Translations under genes and position numbers: made by a program
Source: Meghimatium bilineatum
Taxonomy: Eukaryota; Mollusca; Gastropoda; Stylommatophora; Philomycidae
Assembly: GCA_034231615.1 (NCBI GenBank)
Contig: CM067314.1
Span: 6,848,501 to 6,912,500 of the forward strand
DNA: 64,000 bases
Direction: 5' to 3'
The notes under the pieces: model-generated
What the model saw: only the letters and a program-made list of their open reading frames with translations
What the model was told of the DNA's origin: nothing
The model's database searches: none
Part shown: piece after piece, positions 10,785-21,365 of the stretch
Layout: every line of letters begins with the position of its first letter
Numbering within the stretch: the stretch's first letter is position 1

Positions 10785-10883
10785 GAATTAGACAGTGTAT
10801 GTTATCACCGGATTAGACAGTGTATGTTATCACCGGATTAGACAGTGTATGTTATAACCGGATTAGACAGTGTATGTTATCAC
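10785..10883. repeat. 25-bp minisatellite, 4 copies
   Basis: Unit GATTAGACAGTGTATGTTAT plus CACCG; R2 abuts its last copy. Confidence 0.95.
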
Positions 10884-11033
10884 CGAAGACGGATGTGTCG
10901 GGCCATTGACGCAAATAAAACGGCGACACAGCGCATTTCCATTTTCTGGACTACATACTGCTGGGAATCTAGTTGGACCATTGTCCAGCTACAAAAGAGA
11001 TCCAGCGGGAGTTTGAGAATGAAGAAGAAGAAA
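10884..11033 (+). mobile_element. R2 retroposon, plus
   Basis: Full-length R2: CGAAGACGGATGTGTCGGGC start, CGCAAATAAAACGGCGACAC, CTACATACTGCTGG, and the GATCCAGCGGGAGTTTGAGA end with a GAA tail. Inserted at the end of the 25-bp array. Confidence 0.92.
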
Positions 11034-11069
11034 CAGTTTATAAATTCCCACTTAAGGCTACTCATTACT

Positions 11070-11215
11070 CACTTCATCATTGGCCACTTCTGACCACTGA
11101 TGTCTCCGTTCATCATTGGCCACTTCTGTCCACTGATGTCTCCGTTTATCATTGACCACTTATGACAACTAAAGATTTAGTTCCTCAGCGACCCCCTATG
11201 ACCACTAAGGAGGCA
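11070..11215. repeat. Minisatellite, unit about 36 bp, 3 copies
   Basis: Copies of CATCATTGGCCACTTCTGAC with CACTGATGTCTCCGT, decaying toward the right. Confidence 0.85.
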
Positions 11216-11260
11216 GTTCCTTTGAAATCCTTAAGGCTGCTAATGATTTTGGTCATTTAC

Positions 11261-11602
11261 TGGAAATGCCCGATGTGCCAGGTCTCTGGCACAAGTAAAA
11301 CGGCTGGACAACGCATGTCCGTTCCTTGAACTGCATCATGCTGGAAGTCCAGTATAAAGTACAATCAATGTTGTGTTACAAGAGAAGTCTAGTACAATCA
11401 ATGTTGTGTTACAAGAGAAGTCTAGTACAACCAATGTTGTGTTACAAAATAAATATAGTACAACCAATGTTGTGTTACAAGAGAAGTCTAGTACAACCAA
11501 TGTTGTGTTACACAAGAAATCTGGTACAACCGATTTTGTTACAAGATAAATTTAGTACGACCAATATTATCTTACAAAAGAGACGCAGCTTGAAAGCAGA
11601 CA
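11261..11602 (+). mobile_element. R2 retroposon with internally expanded core
   Basis: Diverged R2: it begins CCCGATGTGCCAGGTCTCTG, keeps CAAGTAAAACGGCTGGACAA, and ends ACAAAAGAGACGCAGCTTGA. Between these, the segment that is single copy in normal R2 (TCTAGTAGGACAATGGTCCT plus GTTACAAGAGAGATC) occurs about 6-7 times as a 33-bp unit (11347-11580). So a minisatellite has grown inside the element. Confidence 0.8.
11347..11580. repeat. 33-bp minisatellite derived from R2 core
   Basis: Unit TCTAGTACAACCAATGTTGT plus GTTACAAGAGAAG, about 6-7 copies, with decay at the right end. Confidence 0.9.
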
Positions 11603-11924
11603 ATTACAGTTAAAGGAATATCTTCTTCTTCTTCTGCGTTCAGCATCTGTGGTCATGCTATACCGTCAGGCCTGTCGTCAAAACGCAGTCCACTGTCTTC
11701 TCCAGGTCAAATTTAAAACATGAAAGGCACAGAAGTAATGACGTAGTAAGGTAGAAACACGAAATGATTATTTACCAAAAACAACTAGTAATGAAGATGA
11801 AACAAAACAGCTTGGACATGACACAAATAGAATAACCATCAACCATTCCCGGATACAAGAGCTAGATATATTGACATCAGAAACCTGACATATATAAACG
11901 ATAATATAGATTATAATAAACGTG
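11603..11924. other. No gene; possible R-type fragment
   Basis: A TTCTTCTTCTTCTGCGTTCA start at about 11622 followed by CCGTCAGGCCTGTCGTCAAA resembles the inverted 3' module of R1/R2, but only weakly. Nothing else. Confidence 0.4.
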
Positions 11925-12300
11925 AATCGAACATCCTATTTGATTCCATTCTATACCACGCGGGCGTGGAGGGAAACGAACAGGCTGACCAATTTGCTAG
12001 CCTCGTCAACACAAGAGATGCCCAGTCTATGGATCAAGCAGACATATGCATTGTTCTTCGTGAGTTCTCACGATTAGAGGATTTTGAGATGAATAAGCAT
12101 GAGTCAATATCGAGAATGCAAGAATTGGGAGTGAGGATGAATGTCGCGCGTAGAGAAACCCTGACAAAGATTTGAAATAGAGCAGTGAACTAGAACTATC
12201 AGCCGTTATACCCTAAGAGATTTACTGAAGCGGAGATCCGAGCATCTATGGACATGTCCGGTGTGCGAAGAGGATAATCAACAGACCTAATACCTAAAAC
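11925..12300 (+). pseudogene. LINE RNase H domain end and C-terminal tail
   Basis: The frame from about 11955 reads HAGVEGNEQADQFASLV, the end of an RNase H domain (the HxGVxGNExAD motif of LINE and host-type RNase H), then NTRDAQSMDQADICIVLREF and SISRMQELGVRMNVARRE. In a shifted frame at about 12190-12285 it reads YTLRDLLKRRSEHLWTCPVC and EEDNQ, a C-terminal cysteine motif. This lineage (RNase H-bearing, Jockey/I-like) differs from LINE-A. 5' truncated, with stops between blocks. Inactive. Confidence 0.8.
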
Positions 12301-12351
12301 ATTCTATTTTCCCGACTATGTTAATATCTACATTCAATTGCCGTCCTCACA

Positions 12352-12527
12352 TCACAAGCAACTGCAATAAATCTCCAACTATCTATGTGCGTTGCCTTGA
12401 CGGAGATCGTGACAAGCAACTGCAATAAATCTCCAACTATCTATGTGCGTTGCCTTGACGGAGATCGTGACAAGCAACTGCAATAAATCTCCAACTATCT
12501 ATGTGCGTTGCCTTGACGGAGATCGAA
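12352..12527. repeat. 58-bp tandem repeat, 3 copies
   Basis: Nearly identical units containing ACTGCAATAAATCTCCAACT and GCGTTGCCTTGACGGAGATC start at about 12361, 12419 and 12477, directly after the LINE tail. Confidence 0.95.
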
Positions 12528-12555
12528 ACAATATTTTTTTTAAAAACGTACCGAA

Positions 12556-12774
12556 ATGAAGGCCTCATTATTTCAGCTACAAGGTCTGCACAGTCGACAG
12601 TCACAGACGGAAGACTCTAACTTGGCTGTAGGTTGTCAATGTCTTCATGGTCTCTCACTCACATCTCTGTGTTCCGTCGACCCTCAACCCCCAGTTTCCA
12701 GCGAAGTAACAGTTCTTTTTATGTGCCCCAAATCTATGAATGGTTGTCTAATCTCTCGCAATATTTCTAGATTT
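12556..12774 (-). pseudogene. Possible LINE fragment
   Basis: Minus-strand translation near 12700-12775 reads ILREIRQPFIDLGHIKRTVT, resembling LREIKIRQIKYFGHIKR of LINE-A. The rest is too decayed to follow. Low confidence. Confidence 0.35.
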
Positions 12775-12788
12775 ATTCATAACATTTC

Positions 12789-12944
12789 CCAGTCGAAGAC
12801 GGATGTGTCGGGCCATTGGCGTAAATATCACGGCGACACAACGCATTTCCATTCTCTGGACTAAATCCTGCTGGAAATCTAGTAGGACAAGTGTCCTGTT
12901 ACAAGAGAGATCTGACGGGAGTTTGAGAATGAACGCTGAAAAAG
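12789..12944 (+). mobile_element. R2 retroposon with 14-bp target-site duplication
   Basis: Full R2 flanked by a perfect ATTCATAACATTTC at 12775-12788 and 12945-12958. Length 156 bp. The start CCAGTCGAAGACGG and end GAACGCTGAAAAAG define the family's termini. The duplication and A-rich tail point to target-primed retroposition. Confidence 0.95.
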
Positions 12945-13063
12945 ATTCATAACATTTCTAAGAACATACTTATTTTTATATTAATTATGTAAGCACGTGT
13001 TATGTACATGTACCAGTGTCGTAGATACGCCAGTGGGGGTGGGGTTTTCTATCTATCTATCTA

Positions 13064-13339
13064 TCTTCTTCTGCGTTCGTTCTCAAACTCCTGCAGAATA
13101 GCAGGATGTAGTCCGGAGAACGGAATACGTTGTGTCATGGTTTACAGCATTGCTGCGATATCTGCGCCTTTCGTCCTGACACATCCGACTTCAGCATTGC
13201 TTTGGGTCACTGACCCTATATGGGATTGGACAGCCAACTCCATCCCATAACCTACTTAGTCGCCTTTTACGACATGCGTGGAAGGTAAACAGTGTTGCTA
13301 TTATTTGCTCCCCTTTCTGGCCCCGGCAACACACGGGCG
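13064..13339 (-). mobile_element. R1 retroposon, minus
   Basis: Inverted R1: TTCTTCTGCGTTCGTTCTCA at the left, CCTATATGGGATTGGACAG in the middle, CGGCAACACACGGGCG at the right. It adjoins a short (ATCT)n run, so no clear duplication. Confidence 0.92.
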
Positions 13340-13574
13340 TAACAACTAACAAGGGCATGTGTTACCCTCTTTTTAGCTTGGTTTCTAATGTTAAATGTCA
13401 TCTTTTATTTTTTTAAAATTTAAAATGGGGGGGAGGTACTGAAAACCACAACACCCCCTTCCCCCCCACCGCCCAACAACCCTCTTCCGTCTACGGGCTT
13501 CGTGTAGGTCCATATCTCCAGACTCTACCTCATTGTTTGTTCATCAGATCATATATCATGGTACACAAGTTTGC
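13340..13574. other. No gene; purine/pyrimidine runs
   Basis: Contains a poly-G run near 13427 and a C-rich run near 13455. No coding signal. Confidence 0.5.
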
Positions 13575-13576
13575 TA

Positions 13577-13608
13577 TAGTCCGTTCAGAATCGTTTGCCG
13601 AGATGTTA
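13577..13608. repeat. Left terminal inverted repeat of transposon
   Basis: 32 bp, identical to the complement of 15925-15956, preceded by TA. Confidence 0.95.
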
Positions 13609-13865
13609 TGATTTATAATTCAAAAAGTTCTTGATGATTTCACATGAATTTTGGCATACGTTGTTAAAATGTCCATGTCGCGAAAACATATGTGTTACTT
13701 GATGTCTAGCTGTAACGGTTATTTGAAAGCGGCGAATTCTTTTGATGTTTGCCCATGTAAATATTATTTCGACCATAAACAAAATATTTTACAGTAATCT
13801 AGTGCAATGATGACCCATAGGCGTGTCCACAAAATTTTACATGGTGGCAGGTTTAAAAAAAATTT

Positions 13866-14075
13866 AAAATATATCTTTTGTTCGTAGAGTCAATTTGATA
13901 TTGTTCCATGCTCTTGGTGTGAGTTTCACAAATGTTGTCGCTGCCTTTGAAATAAGTACATATATTTCTTCATGTAAGGAAATTTTGTCTGTAATAGTTG
14001 ATCCAAGATATCTGAACTTCTGTATTGAATCAAGCGGGCTAATTTTTATAAGTAATGGTTGATGGTTTGCTTATA
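13866..14075 (-). pseudogene. LINE RT fragment nested in the transposon
   Basis: Minus-strand frame reads LDSIQKFRYLGSTITDKISL, then HEEIYVLISKAATTFVKLTP and RAWNNIKLTLRTK. This aligns with the RT thumb region of the LINE at 4343-4500 (RFTYLGSTLSQ, VYTRIAKASSTFGRL). It lies inside the transposon's inverted repeats but outside the transposase, so it is a nested insertion or captured sequence. Confidence 0.8.
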
Positions 14076-14185
14076 ACATTTTTTTGAATTGCTTGGGTGG
14101 TATTGAGCAATGAAATGTTTTACAAATCAACTTGTAAATTTTGCAAATCAAACTTTTTTTAGTGTAGACTTAATCAGAGTAATGA

Positions 14186-15464
14186 TCATTCATAAGCAGA
14201 CGAGTCAAATAGGTCGATTACTGTTTTCGGCTGAACAAACAACAAACCTTCCTTTTTCCAATATTCCTCTTCTTGGCGTAACACATGATCCTCACATTTC
14301 ACCCAGTAGTCTTTATGTATATTTGATAGAGCCTGATTTGTAAGAGTCTCAATATCACATAATTTGAAAGTTGTATTTGTAGATGCTACGTGTCCTTTAA
14401 CTTTTGCCCAAATTAGCTCTATAGGATTTAAGTGTGCATGATATGGAGGTAGTCTCAAACATCTATGACCATGTTCTTCAATTAACTTGTCTATTTTAAA
14501 TATCTTTGTTCGTTGTGTCTGTTTTACAAGGTTAAGCAATTCGGGTTTCAAGTACCTGTCGGTAAATGGTATGTGTTCTTTTATGAGCCACGTTTTGATT
14601 GCATCTTTTGTACTTGATGATGTTGGGATTCTATCTTCTACGTTCACTACGTTATGGTATGAAGCATTGTCCATTATCAGACAAGAAGGTCTATCTAATA
14701 TTGGAAGAATACTTTTTTCGATCCAGTCTTCGAATATGTGCCCATTCATTTCGGAGTGGTAGTCTCTATTGTCAATGGATTTTGAAATGAAAATTAGATG
14801 AGCATTCTGCAACAACCCATTATGTCTGCTACCTGCATGTGCAACTATCAAACGTTGCCCTTTACTACTTGGTACTGATCTTTTAATACTTCCATCTGCT
14901 AACTGCCATTCCTTTTCATTTGTATGATGAGCGTTGATCCAAGTTTCATCTAAATACACAATATCATAACCATTCTCGCGCATTCCCTTCACGTAAATAC
15001 TTGCTTCTAAGAGCTACCAGATGTGGCTTTTCACAAATAATGTTTTTTCCACCAGCATACTTTCTAAAGGTGAAGCCTGCATTTCTTACAGTTTTCCATA
15101 ATAAAGTTTTTGATATTTCAATGTCGTTATTAGTTTTCAGCCAAATCTTCAACTTTCTAAGTGTCACTTCTTCGTTTTTATCAAACATTCTACATATTTC
15201 TCTTTTTACTAGGTCCTTATCGAAACTGTCTATCTTTTCTTTCCTTCCTTGCTTTCGTGAATTTGTTGGCAATAAATATCCGCTTGCTTCCACTATTCGA
15301 TCAAATGAACGTTTACACAAACCTAAAATATGCATTGTTCTCTTCTCAGGATTTGATAAAGAACAATAAAGATGTCCCTTTTTACGCTCTCTGCAGAAGT
15401 ATTGATAAATCTTTATAGCAATGTTATGCTCAGTAAAATATTTCGCTTTCAGATTCATTCTCAC
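14186..15464 (-). pseudogene. DDE transposase, Tc1/mariner superfamily, one frameshift
   Basis: Two overlapping minus-strand frames together give about 430 residues. The N-terminal piece (15464-14964, 166 aa) carries the helix-turn-helix region (EVTLRKLKIWLKTNNDIEIS, LLWKTVRNAGFTFRKY). The C-terminal piece (14992-14186, 268 aa) carries the DDE_3-type catalytic core: YLDETWINAHH (D15 of that piece), LIMDNASYHN (D108) and HLNPIELIWAKVKG (E192). I count 83 residues between the second Asp and the Glu, far above the 34-39 of Tc1/mariner and close to the DD82E spacing of the Sailor group as I recall it. The frame changes once, around 14965-14992, where KYLREG in one frame runs into MRENGYDIVYLDE in the other. 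No other stop was seen. It would cut and paste the element by its inverted repeats if the frame were whole. A sequencing error cannot be excluded. Confidence 0.93.
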
Positions 15465-15924
15465 ATAGACTTGCAGAAGGTAATATGCTTAGTGCCGCCT
15501 ACATTCTGTAAATATTGAGACGTGCCTCTGACTTGTGACTTGAAATCGAGTCAATATCCGTTTTTGATTTCACATAATTCTAAGTTCAGGAAAAATAATA
15601 TTTGGTGCTAAACGGGAATTTCCATATGTAACATTGCTTTATACAAATGTACAGTGGAAACAACTACTTTTAGAACGGTGCACATTCTACCGTGAGGGTC
15701 ATGCCTTTATATTTAATAATCAGATGTGAGATGTAAGCATCTACATAATCCAGCGGTTGTTTATAATTTAGATTAACTTTTTTTTAATATAGGTTAAATA
15801 AGGTATCTTTGATACTGGATCACATTTCTTTGATAAAAAAATATTTCTATAGCGACATTATTATTCTAAACCTAACTTCAAATGATCAATCCAAATGAAC
15901 AATACGTTTTTGATAAAAATAATT

Positions 15925-15956
15925 TAACATCTCGGCAAACGATTCTGAACGGACTA
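15925..15956. repeat. Right terminal inverted repeat of transposon
   Basis: Perfect inverted match to 13577-13608, followed by TA. Confidence 0.95.
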
Positions 15957-16094
15957 TAACATCAATATTTTGCCTCCGTCTAGCTACACATATCAAGTTT
16001 CTCTTTGAATTGCTCAGTTCTTGAACATTGCCTTACCTTTCACTGCCTCTAACGCCAGGTGTAGTCACGCGGTATGCGCTTTATCAATGTTCAA

Positions 16095-16215
16095 GCAAAG
16101 TCAGGCAAGATGTAACGGGAACAATCTTACAAAAAGCACATAAGAAGGCAACCTCCAGAGATATCTTCTACTTCTGACGCCGCAAGGTAAACAAGGGCCA
16201 ACGCGTATAGACAGA
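16095..16215 (+). pseudogene. LINE-C 3' tail
   Basis: Reads ATGTILQKAHKKATSRDIFY then ACGCCGCAAGGTAAACAAGG, the same 3' end as at 17215-17405 (EATGTSLQTAHKKAI...LTPQGIQGRQ). It runs into a GACA-type microsatellite, which serves as the element's tail. Confidence 0.75.
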
Positions 16216-16312
16216 CAGACAGACAGAGAGGTAGGTTGGTAGGTATGTAACTAGGTAGGTAGGTAGGGGTAGGTAGATAAATAGATAGATAGACAGATAG
16301 ACAGACAGTTCA
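16208..16312. repeat. (GACA)/(AGGT)/(GATA) microsatellite
   Basis: Compound tetranucleotide run immediately 3' of the LINE-C tail. Confidence 0.95.
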
Positions 16313-16383
16313 ATTTATTCAATTGAACAAAATTCTATGTAAAGTCATTAAATAATATATTTGTTCACAGTTTCTGTTACTGA

Positions 16384-16606
16384 CATCGATTACTGAATCC
16401 ATTACTGAATCCATTACTGACATCCATTACTGACATCCATTACTGACATCCATTACTGACATCCATTACTGACATCCATTGCTGACATCCATTACTGACA
16501 TAGATTACTGACATCCATTACTGACATCCATTACTGACATCCATTACTGACATCCATTACTGACATCCATTACTGACATCCATTACTGACATCCATTACT
16601 GACATG
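16384..16606. repeat. 13-bp array, about 17 copies
   Basis: Unit CCATTACTGACAT with few variants (GATTACTGA, CCATTGCTGA). Confidence 0.97.
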
Positions 16607-16992
16607 ACTTCAAAGACAAATACAAGTAAGCACGTAAAGTATCTGACTGTTTTTCATTTCTTTATTGTCTAATATCGGATGCTAATTAACATAAAATATG
16701 AAGGAAATAAGTGAGATTAAGACATAATATCACCAATGAATGGGAAGAAATAAAAATCAGGCGCTCTTTCACGGAATTCCTGTACGCACTTGACAGCCCC
16801 CGACGGAAATGTGAAATCTATCTACACAACCAGGTAACAATATGTTGCCGATAAAATGTGTAGATTGTTGATATAAGTACATTTTTAGATCATTTAAATA
16901 TCATTTTATTTTTTTATACCAAAGTTTTTACACGATCTATTTTTTTAATTTAATTCAGAAAGGTAGGGTACGTTATTAAACCAAGCGTGCAG
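16607..16992. other. No gene recognised
   Basis: AT-rich sequence, nothing supported. Confidence 0.45.
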
Positions 16993-17470
16993 ATTGATCA
17001 GGCTGAACGGCAGACGTCACTTCAATCTTCAGTATACACATTTTGTTTGTGGTTTTTTGATCCAGTTGAGTGGCAGGCGTCACTTTAAAAAAAGTTGCCA
17101 CTATACAAGATGTGTTTGTAATTATTTGGTCAAGTTGGCTTGCAGGCGTCACTCTTGAGTTGCCAATATGTAATTTCTATTTATCAATATTAGACTACCA
17201 ACAGACAGCATGCCACAGATGGCCATGACACATAGACATAACGGCTATAAAGCCAGAGGTAGACCATGTAAAAGATAGATCACAGAAATCAAAGAAGCCA
17301 CAGGAACAAGCTTACAAACAGCACACAAGAAGGCCATCTGCGGATAACTCCTCTACCCCCTGACGCCGCAAGGCATACAAGGGCGACAGCGTACAGATAG
17401 ATAGAATATTTGATCGAGTTGACTGGCAAGCGTCAGTCATAGTTGCCAATATGCAATTTTTTTATTTGTA
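16993..17470. repeat. Array of about 66-bp units split by LINE-C
   Basis: Units begin near 16993, 17059 and 17126 (GGCAGGCGTCACT and TTGCCAATATG blocks). A fourth resumes at about 17408 (TTGATCGAGTTGACTGGCAA) after the LINE-C tail. Confidence 0.8.
17215..17405 (+). pseudogene. LINE-C 3' tail inserted in array
   Basis: Plus-strand reading: HRHNGYKARGRPCKR, then ITEIKEATGTSLQTAHKKAI, then LLYPLTPQGIQGRQRTDR. This is a conserved LINE polyprotein end (GRPRKRW, IKEATG). One stop replaces the expected Trp. It ends with a GATA-type tail. AATATTAGA/AATATTTGA near the two ends may be a decayed target duplication. Confidence 0.8.
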
Positions 17471-17989
17471 AATTTCAGGTTTGTTCTCTTTATGCAAGAT
17501 TATAAAAAAACAAAGAAATTTATGGACATAAAAAAAAAATTGATTGATAGAATGACGAAGACACAGACGAGCTAAAAAACAGACAAAAATGTGCATAGTG
17601 TGGATAATAGGACGAAAATACAAGGTCTGCAGGCAGAAAGATAATATTGATAACATAAGTAAAGTTCTGCCATAACATAAGCAAAGTTCTGCCAGAAACT
17701 AAGTAAAGTTGTCACATAACATAAGTAAAGTTCTGCCATAACATTTATTAACGCCATAAGAGTTTCAGATGTTAGCGATCTATATCAGATATTTCCGTAT
17801 CGTTGCTATATGAGGGTGGTAGCTATCTCCTCTCCCTCGCAGTCTTTACTTGCCAGACTGATACTCATACCCAATTCATGTTCGGTTGACATGGGAACGT
17901 TGCGGACTGAAAAAAAACACACATTTCCGCCTCAATTGGGAAATAAACGTAGGACCACTCATATATAGATATGGAAAGATAAATAGGTG

Positions 17990-17990
<1 letters not shown>
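17471..17990. repeat. Small repeat around 17650-17745, otherwise unassigned
   Basis: About four copies of ACATAAGTAAAGTTCTGCCA. Flanking sequence has no recognisable gene. Confidence 0.7.
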
Positions 17991-18418
<428 letters not shown>

Positions 18419-19412
18419 CCATAATATTATCATTTAGCAATCATATATCATGATAAATGCATAGACACAGAAAAAAAAAATTTTTAAAACGCTTGAGATC
18501 AAAGGCTAAATATTTTAAAAATATATTTAGAGAAACATATGAAAAGATCGGACTAGGCAATCAAAAAAAGAAAAAGAAATCTATGCCCATGGGAAATACA
18601 AACTGATGCGTTCAATAAACGTTTTTAAGGGACACATAATCACATATGAGAGTAAGGGGAGGAGAGAATTCGCTTTCAGGGAAGTGTCTTGAAATACGGC
18701 CTCTGATCTTGTAGCAAGGATTTTTGAGTTGATCTAATGTCGTAAATAAGGTGAGTCTAATGTGGGATGATGTGGTCAGTTGTTGTGGCTAACTATGGAA
18801 CTACTTATTGTGAGGTGAAATCAAGAGAGAGTGAGATTTGGGCATACAAGAATAACCAGTTGAAGATAGAATCTGTGCTTGTGACAACATGGGCGCCGGA
18901 ACGAACAGGACAAACACTTGACCGGCATTTATTCACATCAACGACCTCTTTCGTATAGATCATTGGTGGGGGAAAATACGGCATGAGGAGTAGGTCCGGC
19001 CGGCAAATCAATTAATATGGCCCGCATACAGGCGGATTAAGAATTACTATACACCATTCCCCCTCCCCCCCCCCGTGCTTAGAAAACACCAAACACTGCT
19101 TGAAATTCTATTGGGTTAATATACTGTTTGCCCGTAGTCGTAACCTTCGATAACAGTTACCATGTTGTTCCAACAGGCCGACGTTGTGTTTGAACTAGTT
19201 ACGGGCATTGCGTGGGTGGGAGGAATAACAAAGAAACCTGTTCCAAGGGCCAGAGTTGTGCCCTGATGTCGACGTCTGTTTAGGCGGCATTGGACTAGAA
19301 ACACCATCGAGTGAAATTGCTGCTGGAACAGAGGGCGGAGCACTTATGGGAATGCAACACGTGCTGTGAGGCCAGTTTTCTAATCAATAATCAAGAACTG
19401 TTTGCCTCGATA
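18419..19412. other. No gene recognised
   Basis: Contains A-runs near 18471 and 18565 and a poly-C run near 19063. Small open frames (up to 75 codons) show no domain. Confidence 0.45.
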
Positions 19413-19735
19413 TTATACGAGACAATCTCAGTATGGCCCACCTGCTCGATACCATACGAGACAATCTCAGTAGGGCCCACCTGCTCGATACCATACGAGA
19501 CAATCTCAGTAGGGCCCACCTGCTCGATACCATACGAGACAATCTCAGTAGGGCCCACCTGCTCGATACCATACGAGACAATCTCAGTAGGGCCCACCTG
19601 CTCGATACCATACGAGACAATCTCAGTAGGGCCCACCTGCTCGATACCATACGAGACAATCTCAGTATGGCCCACCTGCTCGATACCATACGAGAAAATC
19701 TCAGTATGGCCCACCTGCTCGATACAGGTTGCCCA
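19413..19735. repeat. 39-bp array, about 8 copies
   Basis: Unit CTCGATACCATACGAGACAA plus TCTCAGTAGGGCCCACCTG. Because 39 is divisible by 3 and the unit lacks stops in several frames, four overlapping frames stay open; none looks selected. The unit contains ATACGAGACAATCTC, and GGGCCC. Confidence 0.96.
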
Positions 19736-19794
19736 CCTCTTGCATCATTTATATTTCATGTAGACCATATGACTGAAGCTCTAACTGGTGTCTG

Positions 19795-19990
19795 AATCAT
19801 GTGACTTGACGTGTCCGAAAAATATGTTGACGTATTAATTTCACTGAACATACAACTTGTGTCCGAATCATGTGACTCGACGTGTATGAATCATGTGACC
19901 TGTGTACGAATCATGTGACTTGACGTGTACGAATCATGTGACCTGTGTACGAATCATGTGACTTGACGTGTCCGAATCATGTAACTAATT
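19795..19990. repeat. Degenerate array, ATGTGACTTGACGTGT type
   Basis: About seven copies of GAATCATGTGACTTGACGTG with variable spacing. The motif resembles the 32-bp array at 22940-23640 (GTCATGTGACTGGACGTATA). Confidence 0.85.
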
Positions 19991-20059
19991 TACGTCGTTT
20001 TACTGAACCTCTAACTCAGTGGCGGCAAACATTTTCTGTCTTCCACTCTCTAGTTTATA

Positions 20060-20480
20060 TGTATATTTTTCACTAAGTGCGCCAATCTTGTTCACCCTGG
20101 TACATATTCGCCATTTTCTTCGTCATTTGCGCCAATTGTTTTTCATTCTTCTCCATACGCGAAAATTGTCCATTCTCTAATTCATATGTGCCAATTTTTT
20201 CACTCTTTTATTTATATGCGCCAAATTTCACTCACATATGCGCCAATTTTTCACTCACATATGCGCCAATTTTTCACTCACATATGCGCCAATTTTTCGC
20301 TCACATATGCGCCAATTTTTCACTCACATATGCGCCAATTTTTCACTCACATATGCGCCAATTTTTCTCTCTCTATTTCAGATATAGCAATTTGTTCACT
20401 CTCTAATTCATATACGCCAATTTATTTACTCTCTAATTCATATGCCTTAGTTCATATTCGCCAACCAGCACACGTACGCG
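20060..20480. repeat. 22-bp array, ATATGCGCCAATTTTTCACTC
   Basis: Tight copies at 20216-20365 with decayed copies on both sides (TCATATGTGCCAA, TCATATACGCCAA). Confidence 0.95.
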
Positions 20481-21176
20481 CATTCAATTCTGGAAAATAA
20501 TGTTCATATTGATATATATAGCATTATTAAATTACTGATAAATGAAACGATAGATAAAAAAAAATAGAAGAAAATAGAAGAGTTCTAAAAATGTTCACCG
20601 AATAATGATCTCCTGATTAACAATTAATTCGTTTCCTATTTCTTTAGTTTTCATCGTTTTGACGTCAGAGGTTGAAATAGATTTCTTCATTGAACTATAC
20701 TGTGGTTAACAGCCGCGATCTACACGTCTATAGATCTTGTCCGTAAAAGCTTTTTTTTAGATAGTCGCAGTTTTAGTCGTGTGGTGTAGTTCAGTGGGTA
20801 GTTCTGTAATATATTATGTGTGTTCCGCAGACTGTATACAAGGGCACGTATCGGTGTTGCCAATTTCAAAACTTCCATTCATGTGCCGTTTCAGTCGGGT
20901 GTGACCATTTCTCAATCTATTAATAAAATTGTGTTCTCTTCCAAGAAAAAAGATGGCATCGCTTTTTTGGCTGTGCAGGTGAACTGAGTTTTATTGCATG
21001 TTTTTTTGTGTGTGTATGTGTGGGAAAAAGTACGGAATCATCAATCACTTTACTTGTTGCTTACAGTGACCTCCAGTTGTGTTTACCTGACCAGATTATT
21101 TCCCCTGTTTTAGGAATGGAAATGGCATTCATTAGAGAACTAAATCTTCTGCTTGTTTTTTTTTAGTTGTTTGTTT
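20481..21176. other. No gene recognised
   Basis: T-rich sequence. A tRNA-like A-box at 20782 (GGTGTAGTTCAGTGGGTAG) lacks a partner B box. Confidence 0.4.
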
Positions 21177-21345
21177 TGTAGCCCCATGAACTGTGATCGA
21201 ATAGCTCTTACTTCCTGTGTGCTATGGGATGGTTTTTTTTTCTGATATTTCATTCATACCCAGAAGACTTTAGTTTTCGGATTAGTGCAATGTCTATTAA
21301 CGAAACCTTCTACTCGGAGAGTTAAACTTGAAGTGAATTCAAGGT
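21177..21345 (-). mobile_element. R4 fragment, homologous to 3' part of R3 copy C
   Basis: The complement aligns with 29250-29430: shared GAATAGCTCTTACTTCCTGT, TTTCATTCATACCCAGAAGA, AATGTCTATTAACGAAACCT. It sits just outside the R3 copy B duplication, so it is a separate insertion. Confidence 0.65.
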
Positions 21346-21365
21346 GCTTAGGTGTAATGTGGTTG

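Larger units (their letters stand above)
13577..15956 (-). mobile_element. Tc1/mariner-superfamily transposon, Sailor-like (2380 bp)
   Basis: Terminal inverted repeats of 32 bp match perfectly: 13577-13608 (TAGTCCGTTCAGAATCGTTT...) and 15925-15956 on the opposite strand. TA dinucleotides flank both ends (13575-13576 and 15957-15958), the superfamily's target duplication. Transposase lies on the minus strand at 14186-15464 with one frameshift. A LINE fragment sits between the left repeat and the transposase. Perfect termini suggest recent movement, perhaps helped by transposase from elsewhere. Confidence 0.93.

Noticed and set aside
12556-12864. 102-codon plus frame
   Set aside because: Runs into an R2 retroposon; the opposite strand looks more like a LINE remnant.
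20781-20870. tRNA gene (GTGTAGTTCAGTGGGTAG)
   Set aside because: No B box or acceptor stem could be found downstream.
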